This document shows positions 34,641 through 43,718 of a DNA stretch of 64,000 nt, one piece after another. The notes beneath the pieces were generated by a model. It saw only the letters and a program-made list of their open reading frames with translations. It made no database searches and was not told the origin of the DNA. Source of the stretch: Gp6-AA40 sp035571515 (lineage in GTDB: Bacteria > Acidobacteriota > Vicinamibacteria > Vicinamibacterales > UBA2999). The position numbers and the translations under genes are program-made. The number at the start of each line of letters is the position of its first letter. The first letter of the stretch is position 1. Location: positions 1 through 64,000 of the forward strand of contig DATNCQ010000099.1 in assembly GCA_035571515.1 (NCBI GenBank), written 5' to 3'.

Positions 34641-37607
34641 ATGGTTCGACTCGCGGCACGTGGCCTGGCTACGGTACTGCTCGCTCTGCTGATTCCCTCC
34701 GCTGCATTTGCGCAAGCCTCCATCACCGGCGTGGTGAAGGATGCCACGGGCGCCGTGCTGCCGGGCGTCACCGTCGAGGCCTCGAGCCCGGCGCTCATCG
34801 AGAAGGCGCGGACGGTCGTGACCGATGGCGGCGGCCAATACCGGATCGTCACGCTCCCACCCGGCACCTATGCGCTCACCTTCACGCTCTCGGGCTTTTC
34901 AAGCGTCCGGCGCGAAGGGATCGAGCTGCGAGGCACCTTCACGGCCGCCATCGATGCGGAGCTTCGCGTCGGCTCGGTCGCCGAGACGGTGACGGTCACC
35001 GGCGAGGCGCCGATCGTGGACGTGCAGAGCGCGACGCAGCAGCGCGTGCTCGGCAGCGAGGTGGTGGACGCGATCCCGACGAGCCGCATGCCGTCGAGCC
35101 TCGTCGAGCTGATTCCCGGCATCACCGTGACGCAGGGCGCGGGCAACTGGTACGGCCTCGGCGCGCACGACGTCGGCGGATCGGTCGGCGACATCGTCGG
35201 CATCTTCGCGATTCATGGCGGCACGTTCCAGGACTCGCGCATGACGATCAACGGCCTCTCGACCGGGTGGGGCAACGAAGCGTTCGAGACCGGCTACACG
35301 CCGAACATGAGCGCCATCCAGGAGACGGTCGTCGACACCGCGGCGTCGGTGGAGAACGAAGTCGGCGGCGTCCGCACGAACATCATCCCGAAGGACGGCG
35401 GCAACGTTTTCGCCGGCACCATCTACGCCAGCTACACCAACGAACATCTCACGAGCAACAACGTCGATGCGGATTTGAGATCGCGCGGCCTGCCGTTTGC
35501 CAACTCCGTGAGGGTCAACGGCGATTTCAACCCCGGTTTCGGCGGGCCGATTCGCAGCGACAAGGTGTGGTTCTACGCGGCTGGGCGTTACCTCCGCGCG
35601 GACAACTATGTCGCCGGCATCTACGTGGACAAGACGCAGGACGATCCGAACGTCTGGGCGTACACGCCGGACTTGAGCCGCAAGGCGATCAACAACGGCA
35701 CGTGGAAGGACGGGCAGGGGCGCGTCACGTGGCAGGCGAACAGGACGCACAAGCTGGCCTTCTCGTGGTCGGAGCAGACGTCCTGCAAGTGCCCCTCGCT
35801 CATCTCGCCGACACAGGTCGGCGGGACGGAGAACCGCTGGGGGCATCCGCAGCGCATCATCACCGGCGACTGGACGGCGCCCGTGACCAGCCGCCTGCTG
35901 CTCGACGCGAGCATCCTGCACCAGATCAACAAGTGGGGATTCTTCCCGCGCGACACCATGCCGTCGAACATCATCGGGTTCCTCGAGCAGTCCAACGGTA
36001 TGAACCTCAAGACACGGCCGGCGGACTATCGCGACGCCAAGAACGAGACGCTGCGCTACCGCTTCGCCGTGTCCTACGTCACCGGCGCGCACGCGTTGAA
36101 GACGGGCGTCGTCAACTCGTGGGCGATGGCGGATTACAACCAGTTTGCGCTGCAGCCGATTCGCTACCGGTTGAATCGTGGCGTGCCCAATCAGGTGATC
36201 CTGCGGGTGCGGCCGTACCACGACCTGTGGACGCTCGATGCCGAGCCCGGCATCTACGTGCAGGATCGCTGGACCGTCGATCGGCTGACGCTGAATCTCG
36301 GCGTGAGGTACGACTACAAGCGCAGCCACTTCCCGGAGCAGACGATTAGCGATCCGACCAATCCCTATGGGGCGTCGCGGTTCGTGCCCGTGCCGTTCGT
36401 GGTCCCGGAGACCGATCAGCTGCGCTGGCACGACATCACGCCGAAGATGGCGGCCGCCTACGACCTGTTCGGCGACGGGAAGACCGCGGTGAAGGTGAGC
36501 CTGAACAAGTACCTCGATGGGACGCAGGTGGACGGCATCGGCAACCCGGTCGCCGGCAACCTCGTGCTCGAGACGACGCGCGCGTGGACGGACGGGAACC
36601 AGAACTTCAGCCCGGAGTGCGACCTGCTGGCGCCCGCGGCCAACGGCGAGTGCGGTCCGATGGCAAACCCGAACTTCGGGAAGGTGAGCGGCGGCGCGGG
36701 GCAGTGGGATCCGCGCCTGCTGCGCGGCTGGGGCGTGCGCGGCTACAACTGGGAGTTCTCGACCAGCGTGCAGCGACAGCTCGTGCCGCGCGTCTCGGCG
36801 GACGTCGGCTACTTCCGGCGCTGGTACGGCAACCTGACGACCACCGACGATCGCGCGCTGACGCCGGCGGACTTCGATACCTTCAGCATCCCCGCGCCGA
36901 GCGATCCGCGTCTGCCCGGGAACGGCGGCTATACGGTCGGCGGGCTGCGCGATCTCAAGCCGACCAGCTTCGGGCGGCCGTCGGACAACCGCATCACGTT
37001 TGCGAAGGAGTTCGGCCGGTACATCCGCCACTGGAACGGCGTCGACGTGTCGGTGAACGCCCGTGTGCGCGAAGGCGTCCTGCTGCAGGGTGGTCTCAGC
37101 ACCGGGCGGACGTCGACCGACAACTGCGACCTGGTGCAGAAGCTGCCCGAGCTGTCACCGGCCGTCCCGCTGGACCAGTGCCACGTCGACACGAAGTTCC
37201 TCACGCAGGTGAAGTTCCTCGGGTCGTACACGATTCCGCGCATCGACGTGCAGATGAGCGGGTCGATGCAGAGCGTCCCCGGTCCGGAGGTGCAGGCGAA
37301 CTTCGTCGCGTCGTCCGCGCTGGCCGCGCAGTCGCTCGGCCGTCCGCTGGCCGGCAGCGCGCCGAACGTGACGGTCAACATCGTCAAGCCGGGATCGATG
37401 TACGGCGAGCGGTTGAACCAGGTGGATCTGCGCTTCGCGAAGATCGTGCGGCTCTCGCAGCGGCGCATCTCGCTGAACGTGGATCTGTACAACGCCCTGA
37501 ACGGCAACGCCGTGCTGCAGCAGAGCAACACGTTCGGCAACTGGCAGCAGCCGCAGGGGATTCTGGTGGGTCGCGCGGTGAAGGTTAGTACTCAGTACAA
37601 CTTCTGA
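34641..37607 (+). CDS. TonB-dependent receptor, Oar-like
   Basis: A 988-aa outer-membrane receptor. AGGAGG precedes the ATG. The signal peptide ends PSAAFAQ. The regulatory domain (ITGVVKDATGAVLPGVTVEA) has the 'SSPALIEKARTVV' variant shared with the receptors at 8180 and 37724. The barrel has a CKC pair (EQTSCKCPSL) and ECDLLAPAANGECGPM, both aligned with Cys in the 8180 receptor, and ends VSTQYNF. It is 25 bp behind a DLxGxW gene. Ligand unknown; regulon context suggests a glycoside or sugar polymer. Confidence 0.9.
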   Translation: MVRLAARGLATVLLALLIPSAAFAQASITGVVKDATGAVLPGVTVEASSPALIEKARTVVTDGGGQYRIVTLPPGTYALTFTLSGFSSVRREGIELRGTFTAAIDAELRVGSVAETVTVTGEAPIVDVQSATQQRVLGSEVVDAIPTSRMPSSLVELIPGITVTQGAGNWYGLGAHDVGGSVGDIVGIFAIHGGTFQDSRMTINGLSTGWGNEAFETGYTPNMSAIQETVVDTAASVENEVGGVRTNIIPKDGGNVFAGTIYASYTNEHLTSNNVDADLRSRGLPFANSVRVNGDFNPGFGGPIRSDKVWFYAAGRYLRADNYVAGIYVDKTQDDPNVWAYTPDLSRKAINNGTWKDGQGRVTWQANRTHKLAFSWSEQTSCKCPSLISPTQVGGTENRWGHPQRIITGDWTAPVTSRLLLDASILHQINKWGFFPRDTMPSNIIGFLEQSNGMNLKTRPADYRDAKNETLRYRFAVSYVTGAHALKTGVVNSWAMADYNQFALQPIRYRLNRGVPNQVILRVRPYHDLWTLDAEPGIYVQDRWTVDRLTLNLGVRYDYKRSHFPEQTISDPTNPYGASRFVPVPFVVPETDQLRWHDITPKMAAAYDLFGDGKTAVKVSLNKYLDGTQVDGIGNPVAGNLVLETTRAWTDGNQNFSPECDLLAPAANGECGPMANPNFGKVSGGAGQWDPRLLRGWGVRGYNWEFSTSVQRQLVPRVSADVGYFRRWYGNLTTTDDRALTPADFDTFSIPAPSDPRLPGNGGYTVGGLRDLKPTSFGRPSDNRITFAKEFGRYIRHWNGVDVSVNARVREGVLLQGGLSTGRTSTDNCDLVQKLPELSPAVPLDQCHVDTKFLTQVKFLGSYTIPRIDVQMSGSMQSVPGPEVQANFVASSALAAQSLGRPLAGSAPNVTVNIVKPGSMYGERLNQVDLRFAKIVRLSQRRISLNVDLYNALNGNAVLQQSNTFGNWQQPQGILVGRAVKVSTQYNF

Positions 37608-37612
37608 ACGCA

Positions 37613-37705
37613 GGCGGACTTGAAAGTCCGCCTCTACGGCCGTCAATGACGAACGTAGCGGCGTAGCCGACAAGACGAACGTAGAGGCGGACCTTCAGAT
37701 CCGCC
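37613..37705. repeat. Convergent pair of palindromic repeats (CTACGT family)
   Basis: A forward copy (37613-37638, GGCGGACTTGAAAGTCCGCC then TCTACG) faces an inverted copy (37679-37705, ACGTAGA then GGCGGACC..GATCCGCC). The stretch between repeats GACGAACGTAG twice. It fills the gap between two receptor genes. Confidence 0.88.
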
Positions 37706-37723
37706 TGAAAAAGGGGAGGCAGC

Positions 37724-40700
37724 ATGACGAGGTCCGGGATGCTCGCGGCGCTTGTTCTCATACTCTCGTTCGCCGCGCCCGCGCGGGCACAAGACACCTC
37801 CAGCGGCACCATCGCGGGTGTCGTGCGCGACGAAGGGGGCGCGGTGCTCCCCGGTGTCACGGTGGAGGCCGCGAGCCCGGCGCTCATCGAACGCACGCGC
37901 ACGGTGGTGAGCGACGGTGAGGGGCGTTATCGCATCGTGGACCTCCGGCCCGGCACCTACACCGTGACGTTCACGCTGCAGGGGTTCAGGAGCGTGCGGC
38001 GCGAAGGGATCGACATCTCCACCGGCTTCGTCGCGACGGTCAACGCGGACCTGGGTGTCGGCCAGCTCGCCGAAACCATCACGGTCAGGGGCGAGGCGCC
38101 GCTCGTCGACGTGCAGGGCATGACGCAGCAGCAGGTCTTCACGCGCGAGACGGTGAAGACGCTGCCGATGGGGAAGAACGCCGGCATCTATGCGGCGCTG
38201 CTGCCCGGCGCCGCGCCACTGAGCCCGACCCAGCAGGATGTCGGCGGCACCAAGGGCGAGGACACGCAGTGGTTCCGCATGCACGACAGCGGGCGCAGCA
38301 CGCAGCTGCGCGACGGCATGTTCATCGGCACGCCGATGGGCGGCGCCAACTTCAACTCCGCCGTCAATCCCGCGACGATCGAAGAGGTCACCGTGCAGCT
38401 GCCCGGCACCCTGACCGCGGAAGTGATGGGCGACGGGCCGCAGACCAATTTCGTGCCGCGCGACGGCGGCAACATCTTCAGCGGATCGTTCTCGACCGAT
38501 TTCGGCAGCAGCCGGCTGCAGGGCGACAATATCTCGTCCGAGCTGCGCGCACGCGGCGCCGCGCGCCCGGGCGATCTGCGGCAGCTGTACGATGTCGGCG
38601 GCGGCATCGGCGGACCGATCGCGCGCGATCGCGTGTGGTTCTTCGGCAGCACCCGCTACAACGGCGCGTCAACCTACGCCCCGGGCAACTATTACAACAA
38701 GCAGGCGGGGTCGCTCTTCTATGAACCCGACTTGAGCCGTCCCGCGTTCGACCGCAACTATTATCAGGAGCTCGGCGCCCGTTTCACGATCAAGGCGGCG
38801 GAGAAGCACCGCGTCACGGTCCTCGCGCGCGACGAGCGCAGCTGCGCCTGCCTGCGCGACGTGCTGGTGCCGAGCGCGTCGGGCGCACTGAAATCGCCGG
38901 AAGCATCAGGCGACCGCCGCTATCCGTGGGGCACCTACACGCTGCAGGCCGGCTGGACCAATCCGCTCACCAACCACATCCTGCTCGACGCCGGCTCGAA
39001 CTTTCTCGGCCACCGCATCATCAGCCGCTTCGGCAACGACGGAAAGCCGGACGGCAGCCCGGACGACATCGCGGTGTTCGATCGGGTCAGGAACTATTGG
39101 TACGGGTCACCCGGCGAGACGCTGAACCAGGGTGTCGCGCGCGGCTACCAGGACTTCTCGGCGCTCAACATCCGCGCATCGGTGTCGTACGTGAGCGGCG
39201 CGCACAACTTCAAGACCGGCATCCAGTATCGACGCGCGACGCTCGACAACAACTTCTTCATCAACCACGACGTCAGCTACACGTTCGCCGGCCGCGTGCC
39301 CGAGTCCGTCACCTACTGGGCGACGCCGTACCGCAACATGAACCGCGTCGCGCAGGGCGCGTACTTCGCCCAGGAGCAGTGGACGATGAGCCGGCTGACG
39401 CTGAACCTGGGCGCACGGCTCGAGTTCGTCAACGGCTACATTCCAGAACAGCACCTGGCGGCCGGCCCGTGGGTCCCCGCGCGCGACTTCGCGGCGGTGA
39501 AGAACGTGCCGAACTGGAAGGACATCAATCCACGCATCGGCGCGTCGTACGACCTGTTCGGTAACGGCCGCACGGCGATCAAAGGGTCGATTGGCCGCTT
39601 CATCCCGCTGCAGAGCAACATTCCCATCGGCACGACCTCCGGCATCGTCTTTCCGAACAACCCCGTGAGCGCGATGGTCATCAGCTCGACGCGCACGTGG
39701 ACCGACGCCAACGGCGACTACGTCCCGCAGGACTCGGAGCTCGGGCCGTCGTCGGCGGCGGACTTCGGCAAGCCGCGCGTGGTGACGCGCTACGCGGACG
39801 ACGTGCTGCACGGGTGGAGTGCGGGTCCGTACAGCTGGCAGGGATCCGTCTCCCTGCAGCACGAGCTGCTGACTGGACTTGCGGTGAACGCGGCGTACTA
39901 CCGCACGTGGTACGGCAACTTCCTCGTCACCGACAATCTGCTCGTCGGTCCGGAGGATTACGACAGCTACTGCATCACGGCCCCTGGCGATCAGCGGCTG
40001 CCCAGTCCGGGAGAGCGCGTGTGCGGTCTGCTGGCGATCAAGCCCGCGAAGTTCGGCCGCCAGGACAACCTCGTCACCAACTCGCAGCATTACGGCAAAC
40101 AGAGCGAGATCCACAACGCGATCGACCTGACGATGAACGCGCGCTTCGGCGATGGCGGCCTGCTCACCGGCGGCGTGTCGTTCGGCAAGACCGTGTTCGA
40201 CAACTGCGCGGTGCTCTCGAAGCTGCCCGAGATGACGACGGCGGCCTTCGGCCCGTTGAGCGCGGACGCCGGGCGTGCGAGCCCGCAGAGTGTCTGCCGT
40301 CTCGACCCGCCGCTCGGGGCCGAGAGCCAGTTCAAGCTGTCGGGTGCGTACAGCCTCCCGTGGAGCCTGCGTGTGAGCGCGCTGTATCAGAACAACCCGG
40401 GCATCGACACGACGGCGACCTACGTCGCGACCAACGCGGAGATCGCGCCGTCGCTCGGCCGCGATCTCGCAGCAGGGGTGCGCGGCACGGCGAACATCGA
40501 ACTCATCAACCCGCGGTCGCTCTATCGTGAGGGACGCGTCAACCAGTTGAACTTCGCCCTCAATCGGGTGTTCCGGCTGGGCAACTCGCGCGTCCAGCCG
40601 CGGTTCGAGCTGCACAACGCGCTGAACTCGGCACCGATCCTGGCGATCAACCCGCGCTTCGGGCCGGCGTGGCAGCAGGTGCGGACGGTGCTGTCGCCGA

Positions 40701-40735
40701 GGCTGGCGAAATTCGCGTTGCAGATCGATTTCTAG
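37724..40735 (+). CDS. TonB-dependent receptor, Oar-like
   Basis: A 1003-aa outer-membrane receptor of the same subtype as its upstream neighbour. The signal peptide ends APARAQD. The regulatory domain IAGVVRDEGGAVLPGVTVEA is followed by a plug with VRGEAPLVDVQGMTQQ and a barrel ending KFALQIDF. The CAC pair (DERSCACLRDV) sits where 8180 and 34641 have CLC and CKC. It probably arose by tandem duplication with the 34641 gene, although they are clearly diverged. A palindromic repeat pair separates them. Confidence 0.9.
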   Translation: MTRSGMLAALVLILSFAAPARAQDTSSGTIAGVVRDEGGAVLPGVTVEAASPALIERTRTVVSDGEGRYRIVDLRPGTYTVTFTLQGFRSVRREGIDISTGFVATVNADLGVGQLAETITVRGEAPLVDVQGMTQQQVFTRETVKTLPMGKNAGIYAALLPGAAPLSPTQQDVGGTKGEDTQWFRMHDSGRSTQLRDGMFIGTPMGGANFNSAVNPATIEEVTVQLPGTLTAEVMGDGPQTNFVPRDGGNIFSGSFSTDFGSSRLQGDNISSELRARGAARPGDLRQLYDVGGGIGGPIARDRVWFFGSTRYNGASTYAPGNYYNKQAGSLFYEPDLSRPAFDRNYYQELGARFTIKAAEKHRVTVLARDERSCACLRDVLVPSASGALKSPEASGDRRYPWGTYTLQAGWTNPLTNHILLDAGSNFLGHRIISRFGNDGKPDGSPDDIAVFDRVRNYWYGSPGETLNQGVARGYQDFSALNIRASVSYVSGAHNFKTGIQYRRATLDNNFFINHDVSYTFAGRVPESVTYWATPYRNMNRVAQGAYFAQEQWTMSRLTLNLGARLEFVNGYIPEQHLAAGPWVPARDFAAVKNVPNWKDINPRIGASYDLFGNGRTAIKGSIGRFIPLQSNIPIGTTSGIVFPNNPVSAMVISSTRTWTDANGDYVPQDSELGPSSAADFGKPRVVTRYADDVLHGWSAGPYSWQGSVSLQHELLTGLAVNAAYYRTWYGNFLVTDNLLVGPEDYDSYCITAPGDQRLPSPGERVCGLLAIKPAKFGRQDNLVTNSQHYGKQSEIHNAIDLTMNARFGDGGLLTGGVSFGKTVFDNCAVLSKLPEMTTAAFGPLSADAGRASPQSVCRLDPPLGAESQFKLSGAYSLPWSLRVSALYQNNPGIDTTATYVATNAEIAPSLGRDLAAGVRGTANIELINPRSLYREGRVNQLNFALNRVFRLGNSRVQPRFELHNALNSAPILAINPRFGPAWQQVRTVLSPRLAKFALQIDF

Positions 40736-40754
40736 GGGGCAGGTCGCGGGGGGG

Positions 40755-40850
40755 TAGTGGGCAGTGGGAGGCAGGGAACAGGTGGCAGTAGACGCAGCGG
40801 TAGGCTCACTGCCACCTACTACTGCCACCCGCCCTCTGCCACCTGCCGCC
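40755..40850. repeat. Inverted element of GGCAGTGG / CCACTGCC-type words
   Basis: The left arm (40755-40790) reads GTGGGCAGTGGGAGGCAGGG then AGGTGGCAGTAG. The right arm (40807-40850) reads ACTGCCACCTACTACTGCCA and ends in CTGCCACCTGCCGCC. It sits between the receptor stop and the convergent DUF6152 gene. Confidence 0.82.
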
Positions 40851-40857
40851 TGATTGG

Positions 40858-41235
40858 CTATCGGCCGTAGAGGAACATTTTCTTCCCGTCGGCCATCACG
40901 ATCTCCTGCAGTCGCAGGATCTTCTGACCGTCCGAGAACTGGTACCCCATCGCGGTGATCACATCACCCGGCTTCAGCGTGGTGTTGTTCCAGCCGTTGC
41001 CGGACATGCGGGCCGTGCTCGGGCCGCCGACGTCCCACTTCTCCATCTTCCCGTTGGCGCCCTGCACGTTGAGGCCGATCATCACGTGCGGGTTGGTCCA
41101 GGTATAGCCGGTCACAGTGCCCTTCACGGTGACTTCCTTCCCCGTATCGACGGGCCACGAGTGATGGGCACGCAGGGGAGTGGCAGCGGCGACGAGGCCG
41201 GCTGCGAGCGCAAGAATTTGTAGCCTGGTGATCAC
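40858..41235 (-). CDS. DUF6152 family secreted protein
   Basis: A 125-aa exported protein. The signal peptide ends TPLRA, followed by HHSWPVD (His24-25). WTNPHVMI gives His50, mature position 27, so this copy has two residues fewer between the histidines than the other seven. The GTG start has GGAGG 6 nt upstream. The C-terminus contains TTLKPGDVITAMGYQFSDGQ. It follows the cupin-like gene (72-bp gap containing a palindrome), probably at the end of the 44507-to-40858 operon. Confidence 0.85.
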   Translation of the reverse strand: MITRLQILALAAGLVAAATPLRAHHSWPVDTGKEVTVKGTVTGYTWTNPHVMIGLNVQGANGKMEKWDVGGPSTARMSGNGWNNTTLKPGDVITAMGYQFSDGQKILRLQEIVMADGKKMFLYGR

Positions 41236-41248
41236 GCCACACCTCCGA

Positions 41249-41271
41249 CGGCAATTCTAATTGAATTGCCG
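41249..41271. promoter_or_regulatory. AT-rich palindrome upstream of DUF6152 gene
   Basis: CGGCAATTC and GAATTGCCG form a perfect 9-bp inverted repeat around TAATT, ending 14 bp before the GTG start. It may be an operator or an mRNA hairpin. It does not match the LacI-type sites. Confidence 0.4.
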
Positions 41272-41306
41272 GCCATTCAAGCCCCACCGTTGCGGCGGCG
41301 GGCCGC

Positions 41307-41798
41307 TCAGCGCTTCGCCGAGGTCGCGGCGGCGCCCAGCGGACCGACGCGCTGCTTCTGGTCCTCGAACTTGAGCCAGATCGACACCCGGTTTTCGCTG
41401 CTGGTGATTCGCGTCGTGTGACCCTTGCCGGTGAGGTCGTCGATGAACTCCATCGAGCCCGCCGGCAGGTCCACCTTGCCTTCGGCGACCTCGAGCTGCC
41501 CGCTGCCCGAGAGGTTGATGATGTACTGGCGCTGCGGGCCGACGTGCCAGTCGCTGAAGCGCCCGGGCGTTCCGACACGCACTTCAACGCTGGCGATCTT
41601 CTCGAGCTTCGTGTCCATGGTCAGCGGGATGTCTTCGACGTGCGACAGCCCGTCGGTGCCCGTGTAGATCCGCTTGATGACGGTCGGCTTGCCGGCCGAC
41701 TGCGCCTCCACGCGGTTGCGGGCGATGTCGGCGCCCCATACGGTCAGGCACACGCCGGCGAGCGCGGCCGCCGTCAGCCATCTGATCGCCAATCTCAT
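41307..41798 (-). CDS. Secreted cupin-like protein
   Basis: A 163-aa exported protein. After the signal peptide (ending VCLTVWGA) the sequence reads as a single small beta-barrel of the cupin type: FSDWHVGPQRQYIINLSGSGQLEV, then LPAGSMEFIDDLTGKGHTTRI. The His, Gln and second His fall near the expected metal-binding positions of the two cupin motifs, though the match is loose. GAGGAGGAGA precedes the ATG. The gap of 13 bp to the upstream fusion gene indicates an operon. The reaction is unknown. Confidence 0.7.
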   Translation of the reverse strand: MRLAIRWLTAAALAGVCLTVWGADIARNRVEAQSAGKPTVIKRIYTGTDGLSHVEDIPLTMDTKLEKIASVEVRVGTPGRFSDWHVGPQRQYIINLSGSGQLEVAEGKVDLPAGSMEFIDDLTGKGHTTRITSSENRVSIWLKFEDQKQRVGPLGAAATSAKR

Positions 41799-41811
41799 AA
41801 TCTCCTCCTCG

Positions 41812-43707
41812 CTATCTGGCAGCGCGGTTCGGGGTGCCGGGGGTCTTGAGACTGTTGTACACCGCCTCGACGAACATCTCGGTCGTCCACGCGCCCGTAT
41901 TCGCGCCGTAGCGCGTGTCGTAGTCCGCCGTCAGCCTCGCCGCCTTCACCTGCGCAAGCGTCGCGCCCGCGTCGATCATCGCCTTCACGCGGTCGCGCAC
42001 GATGACGACCATGTCGCGATACTCGGTCACCTCGTGCTCGTCGGCGAGGAACCCGTGCCCGGGCACGACGTAGGTGCCCCCCTCGCCCTCGTGCTCGAAG
42101 TTGGTCCGGTTCAGGATGTCGTTCAGCGCCTTGATCTCGCCGTTGACGGTACCGCCGTTCTTCACGTCGATGAACGGATACTGCGTCGTGGTAAAGACGT
42201 CGCCGGCGACGATGACGTCGGCGCGCCGGAAGACGACGAGGCTGTCGCCGTCGGTCGATGCATTCGGCTCGTAGAACATCTCGATGCTGTCGCCGTTGTG
42301 GAACTTGCGGCGGTGCTCCTCGAGATAGGTGTCGGCCGGCTGCGCTTCGGCCGGTGCGTTGGCGTCCTGCAGGCGCGTGAGCACGTTGTTGTGCGCGATC
42401 ATCGTCGCGTGCCGGAGCGGGTCGGCAAAGAGCCCGGTGACGCCGCGCGGCGCGGAATTGATGAAGAACGATCCCGGCAGGCTGGGATCCATGCCGGCGG
42501 TGCCCAGCTTCGCGTTCCCGCCCGTGTGCTCCGGGTGGAAGCTGGTGTTGGCGATGAACTGGATGGGCCGTTCGCTCAGCTTCCCGATGGCGGCAATCAC
42601 CTTCTCGGAGAGCCTGCCGGTGCCCGTATCGACGACAAACGCGCCCTGATCGCCGGTCTGCACGACGATGTTGCCGCCATCGCCGACGAGCATGTAGACG
42701 TTCTCCCGGATCGGCAGCACGTGGATCTCGCCGTCGCGCGGCTCGGGATCCACGGCCTTGCTCGTCTCGCTCGGCCGGCCGGGCGCCGGCGACAGCAGCG
42801 CCTTCTGCTGCGCCTCGGTCATGCTCTTCAGGCTGTCGGCGTACCCCGGGTACATCGACGGCGCCCCCATGAGGGTGGCCGCGAGCGGCAGCTTGTAGCG
42901 ATCCGCGTACTCGTGCGCGAACGGCTGCGTGCCGAACGGGTAGAACGGCACCACCTCCGGCGAGCGGCCGAGGATCTGCTCGCTGTCGTCGCAGGCGTAC
43001 AGCCACGTGCCGTGATCGACGGGCGCACGGTAATAGTCGTTGCTGCGCAGCTGCGGCTCGGTGAGGAACACCGGATCGGTGACGACGGTCGTGTCCGTCA
43101 GGTGGTCGCCGTGGCGAACGAGGAACTCGGTGACGGTCGCCTGGTCGCTCTCGGGCGTCCCGTTGCGCCGCAGCCACCCCTGCTTGAGATGCGTCGTCTG
43201 CACGACGAGCGTGTTGCCGACGAACTTACCGGTCGAAAAACCGCGGAAGGTGTGCGGTGCCCATGCCGGCGGATGCGGGCGTCCGTCCATCCAGATCACG
43301 CGATGGCCTTCGGTCACCTGCGCCCACCAGTGAATCGCCACGAGCCGCTGATTGTGCGGGTCGCGCTCTTCCCACGCGCGGAAGTTGCCGGTGGCGCGCA
43401 TCTGGTAGGGCGTGACGTAGGCGTCGCACTGGTGGTTGCGCAGCGTCACGCGCGACGGGTCGTACGACAGCGCCCAGAGGCGCCCGGCCTCGTTCAAGGC
43501 GAAGCCGCCGAAGTCGACGAGCTCCGATCCCGGCCCGCGCTCCATCCCGTCCTCGTTCATCGTCGGCGTCCAGTAGCCGGAGAGGTCGATGGCCGGACCG
43601 GGCGGCGGCTCCTCGGCGGCGGGCTGCTGCGGGCGCGGTCCCTGTGCCAGCAGCGTCGCGCCTGCGACGGCGACGCACGCACACACGAACACACGGACGT
43701 TCTTCAT
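41812..43707 (-). CDS. Fusion: DLxGxW domain plus MBL-fold domain
   Basis: A 631-aa exported fusion. Residues about 40-340 are DLxGxW type B (DLSGYWTPTMNEDGMERG, RVIWMDGRPHPP, GKFVGNTLVVQTTHLKQGW). Residues about 360-630 are an MBL fold homologous to the 27391 protein (shared IVVQTGDQGAFVVD-like strand, VIVAGDV, VPGHG, AVYNSLK). Its HxHxDH is TSFHPEH, and the later His of HTDGD is Ser, so the metal site is reduced. The same pieces are separate genes in the 27391-30067 operon. GAGG precedes ATG 43707. It lies 11 bp behind the type A gene. Confidence 0.85.
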   Translation of the reverse strand: MKNVRVFVCACVAVAGATLLAQGPRPQQPAAEEPPPGPAIDLSGYWTPTMNEDGMERGPGSELVDFGGFALNEAGRLWALSYDPSRVTLRNHQCDAYVTPYQMRATGNFRAWEERDPHNQRLVAIHWWAQVTEGHRVIWMDGRPHPPAWAPHTFRGFSTGKFVGNTLVVQTTHLKQGWLRRNGTPESDQATVTEFLVRHGDHLTDTTVVTDPVFLTEPQLRSNDYYRAPVDHGTWLYACDDSEQILGRSPEVVPFYPFGTQPFAHEYADRYKLPLAATLMGAPSMYPGYADSLKSMTEAQQKALLSPAPGRPSETSKAVDPEPRDGEIHVLPIRENVYMLVGDGGNIVVQTGDQGAFVVDTGTGRLSEKVIAAIGKLSERPIQFIANTSFHPEHTGGNAKLGTAGMDPSLPGSFFINSAPRGVTGLFADPLRHATMIAHNNVLTRLQDANAPAEAQPADTYLEEHRRKFHNGDSIEMFYEPNASTDGDSLVVFRRADVIVAGDVFTTTQYPFIDVKNGGTVNGEIKALNDILNRTNFEHEGEGGTYVVPGHGFLADEHEVTEYRDMVVIVRDRVKAMIDAGATLAQVKAARLTADYDTRYGANTGAWTTEMFVEAVYNSLKTPGTPNRAAR

Positions 43708-43718
43708 GATGGTGTTCC

